Assembly (NCBI GenBank): GCA_013420905.1
Contig: JAAXNY010000001.1
Location: 8,060,001-8,124,000, forward strand
DNA: 64,000 nt
From: Collybia mongolica
Taxonomy: Eukaryota > Basidiomycota > Agaricomycetes > Agaricales > Clitocybaceae
Direction: 5' to 3'
Shown here: in pieces, positions 1 to 12,870 of the stretch
Layout of the letters: each line of letters begins with the position of its first letter
How positions within the stretch are numbered: position 1 is the first letter of the stretch
Notes under the pieces: model-generated
Seen by the model: the letters and a program-made list of their open reading frames with translations, nothing else
What the model was told of the DNA's origin: nothing
Databases searched by the model: none
Program-made: the position numbers and the translations under genes

Positions 1-1416
1 GTATGACATCCATTCTCGAACACTGAAGAATACTAGCCCTTCGTTTGATGATCTAAATCGGGTTTGTTCCCGTCAGCCTCATGCATATGCATACGCACAC
101 TAATTTCTACTACCAGCTAATCGCACAAGTTATGTGTGGTGTTAGTACCAGTTTGCGTTTCCCTGGTCAATTGAATGGGTGCGTTTATATTTCATCTAAA
201 CTACGCAGCTGTTAATGTCTCTCCAGTGATCTAAGAAAACTTGGCATGAATCTTGTGCCGTTCCCTCGCGTAAGTTTCTCATGAGAATCGAAATTGATGA
301 TCGTTAAGTGATTGTCCTACATAGTTGCATTTCCTTATGCCCAGCTACGCCCCTTTCTATAATCCCGCGGCTCGGTCCTTCCAGGGAACATCTATCCCAG
401 AACTGACCAAAGCGTAGGTGTCACTTTGATTCCTTGGGAATAACCTACAATGCTTTCCCCTAGGCTCTTCGATCGTAAGAATTTGCTGGTGGCCTGTGAC
501 CCAGCACATGGGTAAGCTGAATAATCCTATCTATTACAACACGATTTGGAGCGTTACCTAGGCGGTATTTGACCGCAGCCACGATTTTCCGTGGCAAGAT
601 ATCGTCACGAGAAGTAAGTGTCTTGGGTCAACCACATTAAGGACATGATGACATTTGTATTTTAACAGGCAGAAGTATGTTCGAACCACCCGCATGGACA
701 AGTAAAATTGGTGCTAAGCGACCTGGCAACAGGTTTCCGTTCGTGACCTTCAGCAAAAGAACTCCTCTCACTTTGTTGAGTAAGTGACATCCAGTTTCGC
801 AACTAGACGTGGCTCAGCATATCGTTAATAGGTGGATTCCTGATAACGTATCCGTTTCTCTGGTTTCCGTTCCTCCTGTTGGCCAGACTCAAGTATGTAG
901 CTGGGGTTGTCTCTCGCTTATTGATGCTGATCCCCTTCCTAGTCGGCGACTGCCCTGTCCAACTCGACTGCAATTCAGGAGTTATTCAAAAGGACTGGAG
1001 AATCAGTCAGCATAAAGCGATCTCTTCCCATCCAAGCTTTCTGACGTTTCTTTCATTATAGTTCACGTCTATGTTCAAGCGACGCGCATTCTTGCATTGG
1101 TGAATCATCAAAACTGATAACCAAACGCTATTACTGATATTTTCATAGGTATACTGGAGAAGGCATGGACATAATGGAATTCTCCGAAGCAGAGAGCAAC
1201 ACGAACGATCTCATGTAAGCTTCCGAGGTCGTGTTTTGGTGAACCAATACTGACGCTCTTGGATAGTTCGGAGTACCAACAGGTAGATCAATCTCCTAAA
1301 TCTCCTAACGCTTCATTCACACATGTTCTTCATAGTACCAAGAGGCGACCCCCGAGGACGACGAGGAGGTAGAAGCATATGAAGTAGATGCCGATGCTTC
1401 CTTGGCAGACCAATAA
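1..1416 (+). CDS. Divergent beta-tubulin, 3' half (5' end outside the window)
   Basis: Spliced translation from base 2 follows the beta-tubulin C-terminal half in order: YDI.RTLK, LRFPGQLN, NLVPFPRLHFLMP, a KNLLVACDP..GRYLT segment, RWIPDNV, NSTAIQELFKR, RRAFLHW, YTGEGMD, EFSEAESN, EYQQYQEAT, then an acidic tail ending at TAA 1414-1416. Many short introns (for example 62-116, 179-226, 270-324) restore frame. The sequence differs from typical fungal beta-tubulin at many normally fixed places (VACDPAHG for the usual AADPRHG-like stretch). This suggests a fast-evolving second paralog of the kind known in basidiomycetes rather than the main gene. The segment from about 614 to 805 could not be assigned to exons, so local decay there cannot be excluded. 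No stop was found in the exons I could place. Confidence 0.85.
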
Positions 1417-1825
1417 CACCTAGCTCAATCGATGAAGACTGATTTTCTGCTTGCTCTCGTCGACTAACCTAGGATTAATGTAATGACTGCTTCGTAAATG
1501 TTTTGCCAATATCACTACCGTTTGTTCCCACCTAATAACCGCTTCCTTATTTGTCTGCATCTTGTCTAACAATATTCAAGGGTGACAGAACTTTGCTTAC
1601 TTTCCCGGCAGGGGCCCTCTTTCTTGTGCAGCTCCGTCAACTCATGACCAACCTTCTTTTGCTTCGGGATCACCCACCATGTGGAGAAATTTCGGCGCTC
1701 AACAAATAGCAGTAAGTTCCCCACAAAGCTCGGCAACCGGGCCTGTATTCCCTCTAGTGAGTATGTGAGGTAAGCGGGGCGATAAATAGGTCGTGAGGGT
1801 GCATTACAATTCCCTTGATATTGCC

Positions 1826-3573
1826 ATGTCTGGGTCTGGGCTTCCAGCTCGGTTTACAGAGATAAAGCAAGAAATCGCAGCCTCGTACCCCGATTTCAAA
1901 GAACGTGCGACTCAAGCATGGGTGGAGATCCTAGCTCAACTGAAGATTAACAATACTGAGATCGCGAAGAGAGGAACTAGCGTGAGACGTTCGCCTTGAC
2001 TTTCATATCCTCCCGTGGAACAATCGTCTCTCTTCAGGTTGTGCCCCAAGTCGACTTTGCCGATCTTGACAAAGTCAGCAAAGAAGAACTTGAGAATATC
2101 AGACGCCGGGGGACCGTGGTGATCAAGGATGTAGTCGATGATGCTGAAGCGATTCAATGGAGGTTGTCTCTCGAAGAGTTCGTCAAGGCTAACCCCGATG
2201 TCGAAGGTTGTATTTCATCTCTCCTTCCCCTCTCCTTATCATTAACGTGGGTCTCTTTTCGGCAGGGGTTCCCGTGGACGACAAACAATTCTTCCAACTC
2301 TAGTAAGTCTTTGACTTTAGAGCTTACTTTGGCAAGGCTTAATATTTTTTTAGCTGGACTAAACCCCAAGTGCAAGCTCGGTCTCATCCTAACGTTCTTG
2401 CAGCGACTGTTTGGCTCAACAATCTATACCATACCAAGGATGATCATAAGATTGATGGAGTGGACTTGTCAACCCCACTCAGCTATGCGGACCGATTCCG
2501 CATTAGACACCCTGGAGTTCAATGGGACATCCACCCACCTCACATTGACGGTCAGGCCGGCATTCGTTCACACCAGCAATGATACTCACATAGATATATA
2601 TCAGGAGGTGGCATTGAAAGATGGGAGGACCCTAATTTCAGGAAATGTTTCTCAAGTATTCTTTCTGGAAACTGGCGTCTGCACGATCCGTACTCATTGG
2701 AAGGTCGACTTGATGCCCGGAACTCTCTCTACCGAAGGCCCAACCAAGTAAGTTAGTCCAATGATCGACCTCTCACTGACAACACGAACCTAACCAACTG
2801 TAGTCAAGTATATTCAGAACTTTCCAGGGCTGGTTAGCGATGAGGTTTGTCAATGGCCATTCTTCTTCAGTACCCGAGATGACACAGATCTAAAACTACG
2901 CAAAAGTGAAACCGCTCCAACTCAGGGAACTCTGAAAGTCTTTCCAAACGTCCAACTATCGAATGCCTACCTCATTCTACGACCATTCTTCCGCCCAGTC
3001 GCAGCTGCTGATGCCGTCGATTTCCTTGACGCTAAAAACTGGGAGTTAGGTCAGTGTTACCGGCACCACTGGTACTAACAACCCTGACGTAAGATCAACA
3101 TTTTAGACATATCTAGTCCTGACTTTCCTGGGATTTACCCCAAGGATGGCGGCTATACGGGTCCTAGACCAACACCTGACCTCCATCCTCATCTCCAGCT
3201 CGAGGACACAATGACATCGGTTCCCAAAGTTAACCCCGGTGATACCGTATTTTGGCACTGTGACGTTATCCACTCCGTTGAAATGGAACATACCGGAACG
3301 GAAGCTTCTGCCGGTAAGTGTACTCCTTGTACAACAGTTCTAGAGGACTTATTTGGTTTGGTACCACAAGTCATGTACATTCCCGCTGTCCCCCTCACGC
3401 CACTGAACCAGACATATATCGAGAAACAAAGAGAAACTTTCCTGCGGGGACAGCGTCCACCCGATTTTCCTCAGGGTCAAGGCGAAGACCAGTTCATTGG
3501 CGTTGGGAAAGTGGATGATATATTACATCCTGTGGGAAGGAGGGCCATGGGATTCCAAGTCGCTGTCGCTTGA
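1826..3573 (+). CDS. DUF1479 family protein, Fe(II)/2-oxoglutarate dioxygenase-like (copy 1)
   Basis: The ATG at 1826 gives MSGSGLPARF and matches the start of the paralog at 8591. About eight exons splice into a protein of roughly 450 residues of the DUF1479 family (relatives: E. coli YbiU, Candida Gig2). Recognisable stretches are YPDFKERATQAW, IRRRGTVVIKDVVDD, LSYADRFRIRHPG, PPHIDGG, LSGNWRLHDPY, RTFQGWLA, LILRPFFRP, and FWHCDVIHSVE near the end. The HxD of PHID and the late histidine in WHCDVIH fit the metal-binding triad of a cupin/dioxygenase fold. Substrate is unknown; Candida GIG2 is induced by N-acetylglucosamine. All introns I placed have GT-AG ends and the frame stays open. It converges on the gene at 3656 with only about 80 bases between the stops. 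Confidence 0.85.
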
Positions 3574-3655
3574 GGTTAAATAAATCCAATAAATTAATTG
3601 TGTTTGTACAAAGGTATATCTATCATCATCACAGACTCGCCTATTGATTTTGCAA

Positions 3656-6100
3656 CTAAGAGCTATCCTGATCCAAGGACTGCTGTACCGCTGTAAAAAG
3701 GTCTTTCGCCTTCGCGAGTTTGCTTACAGCGTGCGTCCGTGCGTGATCGCTCTTATCCCGTTCGGCAATAGCTTTGACATGTACTTTATCGGAGAATGTC
3801 ACAATATGGGCAACGCAGGCCTACCTTTATCCCTCTGCATTGTCATGTCTTGAAGGGCTCCTATGAATTCTACGTCATGCGTCCTGTTTTTCTCCACTGA
3901 TACAAGTAGGTCAGGTCAGTGTAAACCGATAAAGGACCGTGATACGGTGGGCATACTGATCTGCTTTGCTTCCTCAAGCTCTGCTGTCACAGTTGCGCGC
4001 GCTCGTTTCTCAGTATCGAGAAGTGCATTTACTGATACGGAGGCATAAAGGATCAGTGAGAGGTTCCTCAGCAAACATTGTTGAACGAACGGTAAGTAAC
4101 ACGTTCTTCTTCTGCCGTCCGGGCATCCGTCTCTTTTTGAAGAGTGTTGCGTACTATATAATAATGTCAGGATTTGTGTGAACGAGCTGTAGGGAACTGA
4201 CAATGTGTGATACAGGTCTTCAAGGCATCCCGTTCCCTCTCGATCAGGGAGTAATTCTTCAAGAGGAATGCGTGAACTAGGGAAAAGGTCAATAGTAAGA
4301 CCATGAGAGGCTAAATTCCAAAGCTAAGACAGACCATCAGCCGCTTTTTGGGCGACCAACTGCGCATTATCAATAGATTCATCGATATCCATGGGGTCCG
4401 AAACGTAGGAGTGGCCACGTCTTTCTCCTGCATGTTGGGTGCGTTCTGCTGTTCGTGCTGCCACTTCTTCCCTCGTTGAACCGCCTTGGTCCATGTAGCA
4501 GTCAGCATTATTGGGGATGCATGAACCATTACTCATCTCACCGGTAGAGCCAACAACATCTGTGTCACGCAAACCGGCAGGCTCTGCATCCTGACCCACA
4601 TTTATTCCATCGTCATTATCTACACCTTTGTTCTCGGGCTCTCCAGCGGCATTCCCGTCGGTGTCTACCTTGCCATCCTGTGGGCGACCCCTCCTCATAG
4701 CCACATTTAGACTTCCTCCACGTCCCACCTCCCTGCCCTCTTCACCTGCTCCTTCCTCTGTGCCTTCCTCGTTTCCCGCATCTTCGCATTTGCTTCTTTC
4801 ACCTGCGCCTCCTTCGTCTCCCTCGTCATCTGCGTCATTATCACCCCCTTCTCCATTTTCCTTATCTCGAGCCTGGCCTTCGCTATCCCCGTTACCTTGT
4901 GCGTGGATTACTGCACTTTCGCCAACCACTTCATCGCTACCTATGCTGACTTCCCTCGTGCTAACCTCCATTTCTGGATTGTTGTCTCCGGTTTGAACGC
5001 GATGCTCGGAGTCCGAGCCGGTACTGCCCCATCTAGCACTCCGGGAACAGGACTGCTGGGGATCGGGGAGTGTTGGGGATGGGACGCCGGAGTTCCGTAC
5101 GCGGGGAGTTCGCCGCTGTGCGTCTTGGTGGGGGTTAAAGGTCAGATAAATAATATTATAAGACTGTGCCTGTCGGAAACATACCCAGGCGTTGCCGTTT
5201 CTTTTCAGGCATACCATCACAGTCATTTGGGATGGCCAATGAACCCGTTCTCACTCTCTTTACCTTCCGTCTCTTGACAGAACCGTCGCTGACATCCGAG
5301 GTCTTCTGTGAAGCATTCCTAGCCTTCATTCTCATCTGTCTCCCGGCAGGTTTGGGTAAGTCACCAAGATCCTGGGGATGCACAGCAGATTTGCCTGATG
5401 CATCTCTATATGCGGACTTATTTACCGGCATTGGCTCTTGCTCAGTCGTAGTGAGCGGTCCAGCCGCTTCCCCCTCTTGTTGGTCTATCGCACCGAACCT
5501 TCTCCGCATCCTTTCTTTTAGTTTTCTCTGACTTTCTGCTTCATACCGCCTCCTCCTCTCCCTCTCCGCCTCCTTTCTCTCAAGATCTTCTGATGTTGGA
5601 GGATTGTTATTTAATTCCCAACTGGCCCGTAATTTGGCCCGTCGTTCAATCTCAGCTAGCTCTTTCTCTTTCCCCTGTGCGTCATCCGCTAGCTTTGGTC
5701 CGTCGAAAATGTAAGCGAGTGCCTCTTGAATCATGGGCTCCGGGTCATGCTCGTCTCCGATACGGTAGCATCCCGTCTTTCGTAGATTGTCGCCTGTGAA
5801 CCACATGAACCCACTTGTACCTGTTCCCCATAGGTAACGATCTTTCAGTAAAGGGTGTTTGTGGAGTCTGAATTCTTTGCGCTTCGGGTTAGCCGACCAG
5901 TTATTACACACCCACTCGCGCCCTTCGCGAACATATATGAGATATCGCGAGGAGCCCTCGTGGGTGAGATCAAGGTAAAAGTCTCCCGGGTTTCCAATAT
6001 CAGAAGGAGGTGGGCCGTATCCACGAAATTCAAAAAACAGTACTTTCTTTTCATCCGCAGGGTACAGCCTATAAGGCCATGTTTCCCGTGGGTCATGCAT
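3656..6100 (-). CDS. Uncharacterised fungal protein: conserved N-terminal domain plus phase-1-exon coiled-coil tail (copy 1)
   Basis: I cannot name this family. Exons read on the minus strand: 6100-5185, 5123-4335, 4276-4214, 4153-4103, 4031-3957, 3896-3825, 3783-3656, giving 697 residues from the ATG at 6100. The N-terminal part holds FFEFRGYGPPPSDIGNPGD, then YLDLT, a tryptophan-rich WVCNNWS, and HPLLKDRYLW. A Lys/Arg/Glu-rich helix follows, then a long acidic disordered middle and a coiled-coil tail (LDTEKRARATVTAELEEAKQ). The five last introns all fall in phase 1, as in the paralog at 13312. The first residues may lie further upstream: the frame is open above 6100 (NPWIDD, YPGITSQLKSF) but without ATG, so an upstream exon, perhaps in 6127-6660, is likely. 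Confidence 0.65.
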
Positions 6101-8590
6101 AGCTTTTGGAGAGTTGATGAAAGACTTCAGTTGGGATGTAATGCCTGGATAAATTTCTGACGTTGGATTCGGATCGTCAATCCAGGGATTTGGGATATTT
6201 GAATCGCTTGTCGAGACGGGAGAGCATGATGGATTTCGAGTTCGTCAACCTCCGATACCCCCGAAGCCGAATCCCCGCCAATCATTAGGCGGTCATTCGG
6301 AGATTGCGATAAGAACGAAATTTTTGGGTCCCTGGGTCGAGAGCCCAGCTGATGGGGCCATAGAGAAGACGGAGGTGACATAAGTGGCGTTTCCTCAACA
6401 ACCCCTGTCAAGGTGGGCTGAGTTTCTTGCATGTTGATTTTCGAACCTGGAATAATATTATTGAATGAAGGAATAAGAGCTATACTTACGCTTTCACCGA
6501 AAGCCAGTGAGACCCAGTTGGCGTTCACTTGTGTATTCAGTTTATCATGTACGTTGAGTGTGTTGACCAAAACGAACATGTCAGAAATCCGAACTCCGCG
6601 GTTTTCCCTCCAGCGCCGGCCGATTTTCGCCCGACAGACGTAAAAAAAAACCTTCCACAAATTTGGCGTCTAAGCGACAATGCTCTACATGAGTATCGCA
6701 ACACATGGTTGACGACATGGGTTTTTGCAATTGATAATGGAAATATTATCGTTGGCACATGTATCAAATTAGGTAGAATTTCGATGAATGGACAGCGAAG
6801 CATTCAATCAAGTACCTGAGATCCGGTGAAGTCGAATTCTTCGACTATTGTGGCTATTTCAAAGACTGCATGGTAAACATAATCCTCTTGTTCTCGACGT
6901 TGTCACCTCAGCTACCAGCCGCCCCTCTTATACATTCGTAGCTCAAAGATGACTTACAGAAATAATTAGCTAGTCAGAATATAACGGAGAGATCGAAACC
7001 ACCTTCAAGTGCCTCTCGCTGGTTATATCTTGAGTTGTTCCACGATCCAAACGCGGCCTGAGATCAGCATGATATTGGAGTATATGGGGAAGGTGGATTA
7101 TAATACTAATATTTTCCAGAATTTTTATCCCGCTATCCATTATTTTTTTCGTTATCTTTCTCGGCCTCAGTTGACTGTTGAGCAATGTGAGGGAATTTGC
7201 TAGAGGAAGGATGAGTGACACCGCAAGTCATTTTTTATGAACGCCAGAAAAGAGGCCCCGTTTTTCTTGCATGCACCTTCGCCTTTTCTAGTAACTTTAT
7301 TACAAAATGTAAATATAAAGAAACATGTCCCAAGACTCACTTCGGGGTAGAACACGCGATTCGAAGCATCAATCCTACTCTTGATAAACGACTTGCACGA
7401 CAAAATTTAGATGATTTGTCCAAGTCCTCCTCCAAGTTAGATGCAGCTACCATAAAAACATCGTGGTGGAGTGAGGAGAAAGCGAACATAGGCGTTTGAA
7501 ACATGGACCCGCGTGTCTCCGTTTTTTGAATTGGTTAAAAACAGTTGAACGTTTCAGTAAGTTGATGTCTAGTCTCCCATTCGGTACGTTTAGCTTTTTC
7601 GTTCGTGTGTTTCGGGACGTGCTTAGCTTTCCAATGAAAGACTGTGTTCTCGGAGCTTACGGATGTTCGAAATCCCAGAAGGCAATTATCGCGCTCGTTT
7701 TGGTGACATATTTTCGGGTTTGGAGTATCAAGCTCGTCGTACACCTGCCCTCCGTCTTTCGCCCCTCGAATTTTCTCCGATTGGCCTGCTGATAATAGAA
7801 GTCCCAATCAAAAATTTCCTTACGAAGTGCATTTTTACGCGCGATTACCGTTAAGCCACGGATTGAGATTTGAGTTTGGTTTGAATTGTTGAACTTTCGA
7901 AGAGGAAGGGTTTGTGCCCTTACGTGACAGTGTAGTTTTCATTAATCACACCTTTAGATCCCAAGTCCGACTCTTAGGCCAGTACATGTCGGGAAAATTG
8001 GTCGCGCTTTAACGGTCATGGTTGAACTTGAAATGGATGATCGGGGAAACCTCGGGAAGCGAAACGTTGTTTATTTGCGTTGCCAGTTTGAACTTCCGAG
8101 TTATTCGGACACACTTTTCAACTTGCAGATCATGACTCGTTCGGCCTTTTCTTTAACCAGCCAGGGTTTGCGTTGGGTTCTTTACCCTGACAGGCCAATA
8201 CATATGAACGACCCGAGACGATAGCTTAGGGAACGCTTCAGATTTTTTCTCCAGCCTATTGGGATGATAAAATTTCCGATCATACACGCAGGCACTGCAT
8301 CCCAGTGAATTCTGAATCCGGAACACAATAAAACGGTGTCCCATGAAATCTTAGATGCCCTCGCCTTGAAGAATTGACATCTGGTGACCTTTGGAGAGAG
8401 CATTGTTGGCTTTATTATTCTCAGCGCTTGAAAGTTTCCCGCCACCACTCGGAAAAACCTCGCATGTGGCTGTCTACTCTCGAAAGGCCACTCCACCCAA
8501 GGATATTAAAAAATGGGTCCTACTATCTCGAAATGCATAAAAGGGATGATTGGAATCTCTAAGATTTAGCAAATTCCTTGTCACTTCGTC
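6101..8590. other. Intergenic, gene-poor; possible 5' exon of the upstream minus-strand gene
   Basis: No confident gene. On the minus strand between 6127 and about 6570 a codon run starting MFVLVNTLN can be spliced (donor GTGAAA near 6503, acceptor near 6460) to a stretch rich in Ser/Pro. It could be the first exon(s) of the gene ending at 3656, but I found no intron that joins the frames cleanly. From 6.7 to 8.5 kb I see only A/T-rich sequence and short frames with no recognisable domain. The region just before 8591 must hold the promoter of the second DUF1479 gene. Confidence 0.4.
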
Positions 8591-10341
8591 ATGCCACTCC
8601 CAGCTCGATTTTCAGACTTGAAGCGAGATATCGCTGCTACTTACCCGGATTTTGAGGAACGGGCCACTCGCGCATGGATCGAAATCATCGAGCAGCTCAA
8701 AGAAGTTACGACTGGTATTACAAACCACGGCGTCGACGTAAGCCCTCAATTTCAAGTAACTAACTCTTATTTCTGACTCATTTTGGTGCAGTACATTCCT
8801 CAGGTTAATTATGCTGACCTCGAAACGCTCGGCGAAGAAGAAATTAACAAAATCAAGCGTCGAGGATGTGTTGTTATTCGAGGTATCGTTGACGATACTG
8901 AAGCGATAGGCTGGAAGGCATCCCTTGAGGAGTATATCAAGGCGAACCCCGGTCTCGATGGTAAGTCAAACCTGACTTTCCTTTGCTTATATATTTCATT
9001 CATTTATTTTATCATTTACAACCAGGGTATCCCCCAGATAGACCAATGTTCTACGAAATTTTGTATGTATCAAGGTCCTGATAGCTTAGTTCATACTAAT
9101 TGTGCCTCAGTTGGACCAAGGCCCAGTTACAAGCACGATCTCACCCTAATATGCTCAAGTCAACGCTTTGGCTCACCAACCTTTTCCATATCAAAGGGGG
9201 TTCAACGGAAGGTGTGGACCTGTCGAGTCCCCTTTCATATGCCGATCGGTTCCGGATTAGGCGTCCTGGCCAACAGCCTAGTAATATCCTGCCCCCTCAT
9301 GTTGATGGTCAGTGAATGTAGCCCTCTGTTGCATTCATGTTACTGATGATCAACCGTTAACAGGTCCTACGATCGAACGGTGGGAGGATCCCGCCCTCAG
9401 AGACTGCTTCTCAGATATCTTATCTGGGAACTGGCGCCTTCATGATCCATATGAAATGGGGGCCCGTGTCAAGGCACGAAACTCTTATTACCACCGTCCC
9501 AATCAAGTAAGATGCTTGGTTTTTTTTTCTTGACATATCACCGACCCCTGTTCTAGGCGAGTGTTTTTAGGACTTTCCAGGGGTGGCTAGCTTTGAGGTC
9601 AGTCTAGATATGACTTTCCTAATAAGAAATTTCTAACATTTGCCGTGCAGCGAAACCGGACCAAGTGAAGGAACCATACAGTTTTTCCCCAACGTCATTC
9701 TTGCAAATGCGTACATCATTTTACGTCCATTTTTTCGTCCCCTGCCTTCCACCGATGCAGAAAGTATTATGGATGCCAAAAATTGGGAATTTGGTAAGCG
9801 TGAAGGCTTATTATGATCTCCTTCTACCTATATTCATACTCCGTCAGACATTTCAAGCCCTGATTTCCCTGGCATCAATCCTTTGGATGGCGGGTACAGT
9901 GGTCCCCAGCCAACGCCAGCGTTGCACCCACATCTTCGTTTGGCGACCACTATGACAGCGGCTCCGAAGATGTGTCCCGGTGACGCCGTCTTTTGGCATT
10001 GTGATGTGATTCACGCTGTTGAAGAAGAACATAAAGGTCAAGGGGATTCTGCAGGTTTGGGATGATCTATGAACAGGTGTACTTACACATGCTAATGGCC
10101 AAGTTTTTCAGTGATATTTATTCCTGCTGTTCCCAAAACTCCATATAACCAGTCGTACATCGAACAGCAAAAGGAAGCCTTCCTTGCTGGCCACCGTCCG
10201 CTTGACATGCCTCAAGGTAAATGTGAAGAATTTCCGGGGGGCAAACGCGAAGACCACCACCCGGGATTTGGCACCTTGGACGACATTTCATTGGCTGGTA
10301 GAAGTGCCATGGGTTTTTCTGTCGATAGTGTACAGGGGTGA
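8591..10341 (+). CDS. DUF1479 family protein, Fe(II)/2-oxoglutarate dioxygenase-like (copy 2)
   Basis: Starts at ATG 8591 (MPLPARFSDLKRDI) and ends with TGA at 10339-10341. It aligns along its whole spliced length with the gene at 1826: YPDFEERATRAW, IKRRGCVVIRGIVDD, LSYADRFRIRRPG, PPHVDGG, RTFQGWLALSE, LRPFFRP, DISSPDFPGINP, FWHCDVIHAVEEEH. The putative metal ligands (His and Asp of PHVD, late His of DVIHA) are kept. Intron positions appear largely shared with copy 1, so this is a gene duplication and not a retrocopy. Its 3' part differs by an insert (CEEFPGGKRED) not seen in copy 1. No broken exons were found, so both copies look functional. Confidence 0.87.
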
Positions 10342-10967
10342 TCCGATATCTTCGTACAAGTGACTACGGCTGAGGTACCAATTTTACACTGTCACTGATT
10401 GCGGCAGGGTCCCTATTCAGACTGGGGTCAACCCCAATAGCTTATGTGGACCCCGACAATAAAGATCTTATTCATTGTCTCATCAAACCAAATCCGAACG
10501 AGAATTCCCTAATAAATGTAGTCGTAGGTGCACTAACGGGGATTCCGTGAAAAAAAATAGAGCTGAAACACTGAAGCTCGTCCTTGTTTATTCATTCATG
10601 GACATTCGACATTCGAATTTTCATAACGTCAATATGGGGCTTGACATATTCTTGATCCTTGCACGATGCGCATAGCACAGGGGACTAAACATAACACTCT
10701 GCCCGTGAATTTGACTCCACAATTAGAACGATAGGCCCCTCGTGAAAGAAATAAAAAACACAAGTAGTTAGAGAATAACAAGTATACATAGTATTAGAAT
10801 AAAAATGAAGCCGAGGGACGGCTAAGGGGTACACAACCCCGTATGTTATCAAATGGAATCGCTAAACCGCTAACTCGGAGGGCCGCCGGGAGTTGCCGCT
10901 ACAACCATCAAAAATATTCGCCCCATGCGACGAAGTTCAACCCCATCAAAGTTGGCAATGTCTTCAG
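10342..10967. other. Intergenic
   Basis: About 630 bases with no coding frame I can support. Contains the 3' flank of the DUF1479 gene and the presumed promoter of the gene at 10968. No repeat recognised. Confidence 0.4.
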
Positions 10968-12709
10968 ATGCCACAGACTCTAGATAATCTTGAGGCTCAG
11001 GATAGACCCATATCTGCTGATATAGAACGAGCTCGCATAAGGCAGGGACTTTCAGTTCTCCAGGTACGTCCCCTGGAAACTTGGCTACTATGTTACATAT
11101 GTAACTGAAGTCATAAAGGAACGAACAAATTCAGCCACAGTCGACCTGAACGTGACTAGAACTGTCCACGAGCAACGGACGGTGGCAGCACTATAGTGAG
11201 TAATAATTCCAGTTGTCAAGTTGTGGCGCTCATATTGTTGTGCTTCCCAGCACTCCTGGTAGTAATACGAGTCTCAAATTAGGTGTTCCATTATTTGCGA
11301 CCCCTCACAGTTCTTCAGTTTCTTCTTCGATCCGTGATTCAGAAGTTAAGGAACAATGCGCGACTCGAAGGGACGCCAAAGATGTTCGTCGGCTGAAACG
11401 ATACTCAGCCGCTGAAGAGAAACTGGCGAAGGCTTTACAGAACTGCAATACCGAAGTATCGCTTCAAGAGCTGCAAATTCGCGCTCTCGAGAAAGCCACT
11501 TCGATCCTTAACTCCCATGCACATGATGCCCGTGATCGCGCACAGACATTGCAAGCCGTACTGGCTGACCGCGAAATGGACAGGGTAGTTTTTGAGACGT
11601 TGAAGCGGGAAAGGTGGATGGAAGAGAAGCGGCAGCTTGCAGTTGAACAAGAGCGAAAGGCGGTTTTAAAGCACCTGGAAACCCTGACGAAGTCCTTACA
11701 CGACGATGAATCACATGCACAGGCCCACGCTCCAACAGCGCAAGTTCGAAAGCACGCCAACCTTATCAAGTTTCTTGAATCGTCGCAAACCCACAAGCCT
11801 ATAAATCCTCACACACCAAATCCCCATTATGTGGGGCGTTATCTGAGGCGCAGAACCATGGACAAGGTCTCGCCCATGCGGCTACGCACCAGCTCAACCA
11901 TTCGTAACTTCGCTGAATTTCCCAAGCATCATTTACGTTCCATCTCACTGGATGGACGCATATCGTCCCATTCTATACCCCCTCTCCAGACTCAATCTCT
12001 ATCGAAACCTAGCCGACCCGCCCCTCACATTCCCCTTGGCGTCGTGACTGAATATGTTGCGTTGGATTCCCCCCACGCTTTTACTACGACAGCTCTCTCT
12101 GACCACTCAGTCACGTCCGACGAACTTCCATCGACTCCCATTTCCACTGCTACCAGTACACTGCCCCATGCCACCCTCTCTTCGGACTTGAGCTGTGAGC
12201 GAAAGACTGAACGTAATGACCAAAGTGGTACAGCGACCATATTCCGCCCCGCGTCTCTTATCACCAACGATTTAATTGACAACATTCACGTCTCACTTCC
12301 TGATTACGCGGTCGATCTTTTCACGCATTTTGAAGTAGACATGGCACCTCTTCAACCTATCTCCTATCCATTGGACCTTCAACCAACCACCGCGGGCAAG
12401 ATCCCTCCGTCGCGGCAACCTGAATCATCTTTCTTGCAGGTTACATCCCCTACGAAACAGACTGACCAACCAATCAAGCGACCAAATTCCTATCGGAATC
12501 TCAGGTCATTAATATCAATCCCAGAAGCATTGTCGTCACGGTTCGGGGTGGAGAAAACCAACCTCAATCCCAGTGGCAGTTTCTTTGCGGGACAGGGGAC
12601 ACAAGGACATCATGGGGTTACACCACACTCTTCTGCCATCTCCCTCACGATCCCTGGAGGCATTGCGACAAGGGTCAAGAAGCATTTTTCTGTGTTCCGA
12701 ATGCATTGA
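10968..12709 (+). CDS. Hypothetical coiled-coil / disordered protein
   Basis: Not recognised. Proposed exons 10968-11063 and 11213-12709 give 530 residues starting MPQTLDNLEAQDRPIS. The long second exon has no ATG near its 5' end, so a first exon is needed; joining CTCCAG (ending 11063) to TTGTCA at 11213 keeps phase 0 across a 149-base intron. The segment of about 100-220 is strongly helical and charged (VRRLKRYSAAEEKLAKAL, RERWMEEKRQLAVEQERK), a likely coiled coil. The rest is Ser/Thr/Pro-rich and probably disordered, with a C-terminal basic stretch (GGIATRVKKHFSVF). No signal peptide or membrane segment. The second exon is secure as coding; the first is an inference. Confidence 0.6.
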
Positions 12710-12870
12710 GAGTTTCTACTTTTAGACATGGACTGGATATTTTTTGCATACATCTTGGTTTTGGGATTTCTTGGACACATTGTTCTGCTTGTTATTTTTG
12801 TTATATTGTCAATGTATTCTTACGATTCACAATAGTTTTTAATGTATGGTGACTAGTTCTCAGCCTGGCA

